64,000 bases of DNA from Gillisia mitskevichiae (GTDB lineage Bacteria > Bacteroidota > Bacteroidia > Flavobacteriales > Flavobacteriaceae), in assembly GCF_003634585.1 (NCBI RefSeq), contig NZ_RBLG01000001.1, positions 62,001-126,000 on the forward strand. The letters are read 5' to 3'. Each line of letters starts with the position of its first letter. Positions within the stretch are counted from its first letter, which is position 1. The position numbers were made by a program, and so were the translations under genes. Positions 60,344-64,000 of the stretch are shown one piece after another. The notes under the pieces are model-generated. The model made no database searches. It saw only the letters and a program-made list of their open reading frames with translations, and was not told the origin of the DNA.

Positions 60344-63300
60344 CTAACCAACAATGTTCACGATCTTCCCCGGAACAACGATTACCTTCTTAGGAGCTCT
60401 TCCATCTAATTGTTTCAGGGTGCGCTCATCTGCCATAACCGCTTTTTCAATTTCATCTTTCCCAAGTTCTAGAGGTAACTCCATAATAAACCTCATTTTT
60501 CCGTTGAAAGAAATAGGATAATCCTTGGTGCTTTCTACTACATATTTTTCCTCAAAAACAGGATATTCTGCTGTAGTAATAGAGGAATCGTGACCCAATT
60601 TACTCCAAAGCTCTTCCGCAATATGTGGAGCATAAGGTGCAATTAATATTGCCAAAGGTTCTAACACCTCGCGCTGATCGCATTTTTGAGCAGTTAACTC
60701 ATTCACACAGATCATAAATGTGGATACTGAAGTATTAAAACTGAATTCTTCTATATCTTCAGTTACCTTTTTAATGGTTTTATGCAAAGTTTTCAAAGAA
60801 TCGGCTGAAGCTTTTTCCTCTGAAACAGCAAACACCTCATCGTTATGGTATAACTTCCACATTTTCTTCAAGAAATTATGAACCCCAGTAATTCCGGCTG
60901 TATTCCAAGGTTTAGCTTGCTCTAATGGTCCCAAGAACATCTCGTACATACGCAAAGTATCTGCGCCATACTGAGAACAGATCTCGTCTGGACTTACCAC
61001 ATTGTATTTGGACTTAGACATTTTTTCCACTTCTCTGCCAACAATATACTTTTCGTTCTCTAGTATGAATTTAGCATCTGCAAACTCCGGTCTCCAATTT
61101 TTGAAAGCCTCTATATCTAATTCATCTGATGAATTTATCATAGCCACATCTGCATGAATAGGTTGTACAGATCTACCTTCTATTAATCCTTTAGAAATAA
61201 AGGTGTTCTCTCCTTCAATTCTATAAACCATTGCGCTCATTCCAAGGATCATCCCTTGGTTGATGAGTTTTTTGAAAGGTTCTTTTACCGTCACCATTCC
61301 GCGATCGTATAAGAATTTCGTCCAAAATCTGGAATATAATAAGTGACCGGTAGCATGTTCACTTCCACCAATATATAGATCTACATTTTCCCAGTATTTC
61401 TGAGCTACTTCTGAAGCAAATCTCTCCTCATTATCGGCATCCATATATCTAAAGAAATACCATGAACTCCCTGCCCAACCCGGCATTGTGTTTAATTCTA
61501 AAGGATAAATATTCTTAGAAGCATCTAACAATTCATTAGAAACAATCTCATTTTTATTTGAATCCCACGCCCAAGTTGTAGCGCGACCTAATGGCGGCTC
61601 CCCTTCTTCGGTTGGAAGATATTTTTCTACTTCTGGTAGCTTTAGTGGCAAATGTTCCTCTGCTATCATTTGTGGTAAACCATTAACATAATATACAGGA
61701 AATGGCTCTCCCCAATAACGCTGTCTGGAAAATACTGCATCACGTAATCTATAATTGATCTTTCCTTTTCCCGCATTAACTGCTTCCAGGGCATCTATTG
61801 CTTTTTGCGTTGCTTCCTTATAGCTTAATCCACTTAGGAAATCACTATTCGCGATCTTAGTTCCATCTTTCTCTGCGTATGCCTCATCAGAAATATCTAT
61901 TCCCTCAAAAATATTAGGGATAGGCAAACTAAAATGTTTTGCGAAATCGTAATCCCGCTGATCTCCACAAGGAACCGACATTACTGCTCCTGTTCCATAA
62001 CCTGCCAACACGTAATCCCCGATCCAAACAGGGATTTTCTCGCCACTTAAAGGATGAATTGCATAAGCGCCCGTAAATACTCCGGAAATGGTCTTTACAT
62101 CTGCCATTCGCTCACGCTCACTTCGCTTAGCCGATTTTTCTATGTATGCTGAAACTGCTTCTTTTTGTTCTGAAGAAGTTATTTCCTGAACCAATTCATG
62201 CTCTGGTGCCAGCGTCATAAAGCTAACTCCAAAAATGGTGTCTGGACGCGTAGTGAAAACATCTATCCCCCTAACCCCCTGAGGGGAAACTTGGTAATTG
62301 GATAATTCATTCTCTATTTGTTTTAAAACAGAATCAATATTTCCTATTACTTCTTCATTTTTAAAACGAATAACTTTAAATCCAAGATCATTTAAAATCC
62401 TAGACCTTTCCATATCCTTCTCTTCTTGAGAAAGATGAATCCCACCATCTACTTCTACCACAAGTTTTTTTGATAAGCAAACGAAGTCGACTATGAAATC
62501 TGCGATTAAATGTTGTTGTCTAAATTTTGACCCTAATTTCTTAGTTTTTAATTGCTGCCAAAGTATTTTTTCCGCATCTGTCGGATTATCTCTCATTTTC
62601 TTCGCTTTTTCAAGCAACAAATGAGAGTTATTTCCACCAGTCATATAACCGGGTTTTGAGTTTCCTTTCCCTTCGGGGAAGGTTAGGATGGGGAACTTAA
62701 CTAGCGCTCCTTTAGATCTTCCAATCCAATTGGTTTGCGAATCCTTAAGGGGCTGTGGCCAATCTAAAGCTTCAGAATCGTCTAATAAGCGTTGAGCATA
62801 TGCAGAAATACGCATGCTCCATTGCGTCATCTTTTTTCGAACTACCGTAAATCCTCCACGTTCAGATACTCCATTTACAATTTCGTCATTTGCCAACACG
62901 GTACCTAATTCCGGGCACCAGTTAACTTCGGTTTCAGCTAAATAGGTAAGTCTGTATTTTAAAAGAATTTGTTGTTTTTCTTCAGAAGAAAAGGCGTTCC
63001 ATTCATCTGCAGAAAAGAATTCTACCTCATCATCACAAACAGCATTAACATTAGTATTTCCTTCCGAAGAAAAAAGGAGTTCTAAGTCTGATATTGCTCG
63101 AGCTTTATCTTCAGTTTTATCATACCAAGAATCAAAAAGTTGAATAAAGATCCATTGTGTCCAACGGTAATAATCTGGTTCGCTGGTTCGTACTTCCCTG
63201 CTCCAATCGAATGAAAAACCAATTTGATCCAGTTGTTGGCGGTATCTTTTAATATTATCCTCGGTAGTGATAGCCGGGTGTTGCCCAGTTTGAATAGCAT

Positions 63301-63562
63301 ATTGCTCTGCAGGCAAACCAAAACTATCATATCCTTGTGGATGCAATACATTAAAACCTTTATGGCGTTTGAATCTTGCATAAATATCACTGGCGATATA
63401 TCCTAGAGGGTGCCCAACGTGTAATCCTGCTCCAGACGGGTAAGGAAACATATCCAACACATAGAATTTTGGCAGATCACTTTTATTTTTCGCTTTAAAA
63501 GTTTGGTTCTCTGCCCAATATTTTTGCCACTTGGCTTCAATCTCATTAAAATGGTAACTCAT
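60344..63562 (-). CDS. leuS: leucyl-tRNA synthetase with an in-frame DUF559 nuclease-domain insertion
   Basis: 1072 residues versus about 930 usual for the family. Class I motifs are intact: HVGH at 48-51, KMSKS at 847-851, anticodon-binding and C-terminal domains. The CP1 editing domain starts at 'NWIGRSKGALVKF' and resumes with 'IDVFTTRPDTIFG' (433-445). Between them, residues about 291-432 are foreign: flank 'LTFPEGKGNSKPGYMTGG', a DUF559 (Vsr-like) domain ('NPTDAEKILWQQLKTKKLG', 'ADFIVDFVC' Asp359, 'VVEVDGG' Glu370 and Asp372, 'FKVIRFKNEEVIG'), and flank 'SPQGVRG'. Without it the protein has about 930 residues. The frame is open throughout, so a chimeric enzyme is probably made unless the insertion is spliced at protein level, for which there is no sign. 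Confidence 0.95.
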   Translation of the reverse strand: MSYHFNEIEAKWQKYWAENQTFKAKNKSDLPKFYVLDMFPYPSGAGLHVGHPLGYIASDIYARFKRHKGFNVLHPQGYDSFGLPAEQYAIQTGQHPAITTEDNIKRYRQQLDQIGFSFDWSREVRTSEPDYYRWTQWIFIQLFDSWYDKTEDKARAISDLELLFSSEGNTNVNAVCDDEVEFFSADEWNAFSSEEKQQILLKYRLTYLAETEVNWCPELGTVLANDEIVNGVSERGGFTVVRKKMTQWSMRISAYAQRLLDDSEALDWPQPLKDSQTNWIGRSKGALVKFPILTFPEGKGNSKPGYMTGGNNSHLLLEKAKKMRDNPTDAEKILWQQLKTKKLGSKFRQQHLIADFIVDFVCLSKKLVVEVDGGIHLSQEEKDMERSRILNDLGFKVIRFKNEEVIGNIDSVLKQIENELSNYQVSPQGVRGIDVFTTRPDTIFGVSFMTLAPEHELVQEITSSEQKEAVSAYIEKSAKRSERERMADVKTISGVFTGAYAIHPLSGEKIPVWIGDYVLAGYGTGAVMSVPCGDQRDYDFAKHFSLPIPNIFEGIDISDEAYAEKDGTKIANSDFLSGLSYKEATQKAIDALEAVNAGKGKINYRLRDAVFSRQRYWGEPFPVYYVNGLPQMIAEEHLPLKLPEVEKYLPTEEGEPPLGRATTWAWDSNKNEIVSNELLDASKNIYPLELNTMPGWAGSSWYFFRYMDADNEERFASEVAQKYWENVDLYIGGSEHATGHLLYSRFWTKFLYDRGMVTVKEPFKKLINQGMILGMSAMVYRIEGENTFISKGLIEGRSVQPIHADVAMINSSDELDIEAFKNWRPEFADAKFILENEKYIVGREVEKMSKSKYNVVSPDEICSQYGADTLRMYEMFLGPLEQAKPWNTAGITGVHNFLKKMWKLYHNDEVFAVSEEKASADSLKTLHKTIKKVTEDIEEFSFNTSVSTFMICVNELTAQKCDQREVLEPLAILIAPYAPHIAEELWSKLGHDSSITTAEYPVFEEKYVVESTKDYPISFNGKMRFIMELPLELGKDEIEKAVMADERTLKQLDGRAPKKVIVVPGKIVNIVG
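62267..62693 (-). mobile_element. DUF559 cassette inserted in leuS
   Basis: About 427 bases inside leuS, bounded by GC-rich ends: CCCCCTAACCCCCTGAGGGG at 62267-62286 and GGTTAGGATGGGG preceded by CTTTCCCTTCGGGGAA at 62664-62693. The outer bases are imperfectly inverted (CCCC-CTAACC against CCCCATCCTAACC) and each end can form its own small hairpin. Such ends are seen around free-standing DUF559 ORFs in Bacteroidota. Mobility is inferred; no target-site duplication is evident. Confidence 0.6.
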
Positions 63563-63608
63563 CCTATATATTTTCTGATTACGCAGTAATATTTAACTGT
63601 AATGCGCG

Positions 63609-63616
63609 CAAATTTA
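63609..63616 (-). promoter_or_regulatory. -7 promoter element of leuS
   Basis: TAAATTTG on the minus strand, 46 bases before the leuS ATG at 63560-63562. No clear -33 element. Confidence 0.45.
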
Positions 63617-63645
63617 CAATTTTAAACTTCTTTATAAGTCCTATT

Positions 63646-64000
63646 TTATATAGATTCTGCCAGCATTCTTGCTTGCTTTTCCATTGGCAGCAAACATTCG
63701 TAGATAAATTGATTCACTGGAGTTGGAACGCCAAGTCGATTTCCTTCCTTCACGATATATCCATTAAAATTATCCAATTCTGATGGTTTTCCTTCCATAA
63801 TATCGCGTTGTGTAGAGGCAGTTGTCTTTGAGTCTAGCTTATTTATTACCTCAAAAGCAGCTTTTATGTGTTCATCATTTAAAGCAATTCCTTTGGCATT
63901 GGCTACCATTTTAATTTCTTCGGCAGTCTTCCTCATAAGATCCATCAAATATTCGCTTTCTCTCATTTTCCCAAGATTAACCCGAGTAAGTCCGCCTAAA
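63646..64000 (-). CDS. ketopantoate reductase-like protein, C-terminal part
   Basis: The frame is open to the window edge, so only the last 117 codons are seen. They carry the C-terminal ApbA/PanE helical domain: 'GGLTRVNLGKMRESEYLMDLMRKTAEEIKMVANAKGIAL', 'STQRDIMEGKPSELDNFNGYIVKEGNRLGVPTPVNQFIYECL'. The Ser/Asp of 'GKPSELDNFNG' is the family's substrate-binding motif. Substrate may be 2-dehydropantoate or a related 2-oxo acid; the N-terminal Rossmann domain is outside the window. Confidence 0.85.
   Translation of the reverse strand, partial: LGGLTRVNLGKMRESEYLMDLMRKTAEEIKMVANAKGIALNDEHIKAAFEVINKLDSKTTASTQRDIMEGKPSELDNFNGYIVKEGNRLGVPTPVNQFIYECLLPMEKQARMLAESI

Noticed and set aside
63082-63390. 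Minus-strand ORF of 102 codons inside leuS
   Set aside because: It lies out of frame inside a well-conserved gene on the same strand and shows no protein family features.
60344-63562. Intein in leuS
   Set aside because: The insert lacks intein block A/B and terminal His-Asn splice motifs; DUF559 with repeat-like flanks explains it better.
1-64000. CRISPR array, prophage or insertion sequence
   Set aside because: No regularly spaced direct repeats, no transposase or integrase genes, and no phage genes were found on either strand.

Overview
The window looks like a stretch of a marine Flavobacteriaceae chromosome (Bacteroidota, Gramella/Christiangramia-like). The evidence is low GC content, promoters of the Bacteroidota form TTTG-N17..20-TAnnTTTG (clearest before both tRNA genes and blaI), many SPII lipoproteins, a mevalonate-pathway pair, a UbiA-type geranylgeranylglycerol-phosphate synthase homologue, a deoxyhypusine-synthase-like polyamine enzyme, and intergenic stems of the flavobacterial 'CTGAGCTTGTCGAAG' and 'CCCGATAGCTATCGGG' types. 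There are no insertion sequences, prophage or CRISPR array.

Layout. 1-5.9 kb (minus strand): envelope genes (PpiD-like foldase, cut by the window edge; CNNM/CorC-type protein; LptC; TPR protein; outer-membrane protein) and type III pantothenate kinase. 6.06 kb: tRNA-Phe. 6.3-10.2 kb: PAS histidine kinase, response regulator and an AraC-type regulator. 10.9-17.2 kb: an arsenosugar biosynthesis cluster (AhpD-like protein, radical-SAM ArsS, rhodanese, DUF2064 glycosyltransferase, purine nucleoside phosphorylase, ArsM, DUF547 lipoprotein, GT2 glycosyltransferase). In this cluster ArsM would methylate arsenite, ArsS would add the adenosyl-derived ribose, the phosphorylase could release adenine, and the glycosyltransferases could attach the aglycone. 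17.2-25.2 kb: a GH113-like lipoprotein and a second DUF547 protein on the other strand, then a flavoprotein/Fe-S membrane protein pair, two glycosyltransferases and a membrane hydrolase; these may extend the arsenosugar locus. 25.4-31.7 kb: DUF885 protein, BlaR1-like M56 protease with BlaI repressor, PhnA protein and M20 dipeptidase. 31.8 kb: tRNA-Leu. 32-47 kb: mixed housekeeping and accessory genes (LVIVD lipoproteins, AP-superfamily phosphatase, PLP decarboxylase, TerC, DUF1989/PaiB/YqcI trio, SemiSWEET, SDR, GDPD, TspO). 47.3-51.3 kb: mevalonate/prenyl-lipid genes and a pseudouridine synthase. 51.6-54.9 kb: polyamine operon (arginine decarboxylase, agmatinase, deoxyhypusine-synthase homologue), followed by a striking three-helix hairpin. 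55-64 kb: membrane glycosyltransferase, MutS-like ATPase, leucyl-tRNA synthetase and a ketopantoate-reductase-like gene cut by the window edge.

The most unusual feature is leuS. Its CP1 editing domain carries an in-frame insertion of about 142 residues containing an apparently intact DUF559 (Vsr-like PD-(D/E)xK nuclease) domain. The insertion is bounded by GC-rich, imperfectly inverted ends, as if a small mobile cassette had landed in an essential gene and stayed translated. Other points worth a look are the structured RNA after the polyamine operon, BlaI operators that coincide with both promoter elements of blaI, a putative leaderless GDPD mRNA, a degraded oxidoreductase fragment near 43.7 kb, and a 27-codon membrane-peptide ORF at 10.5 kb.
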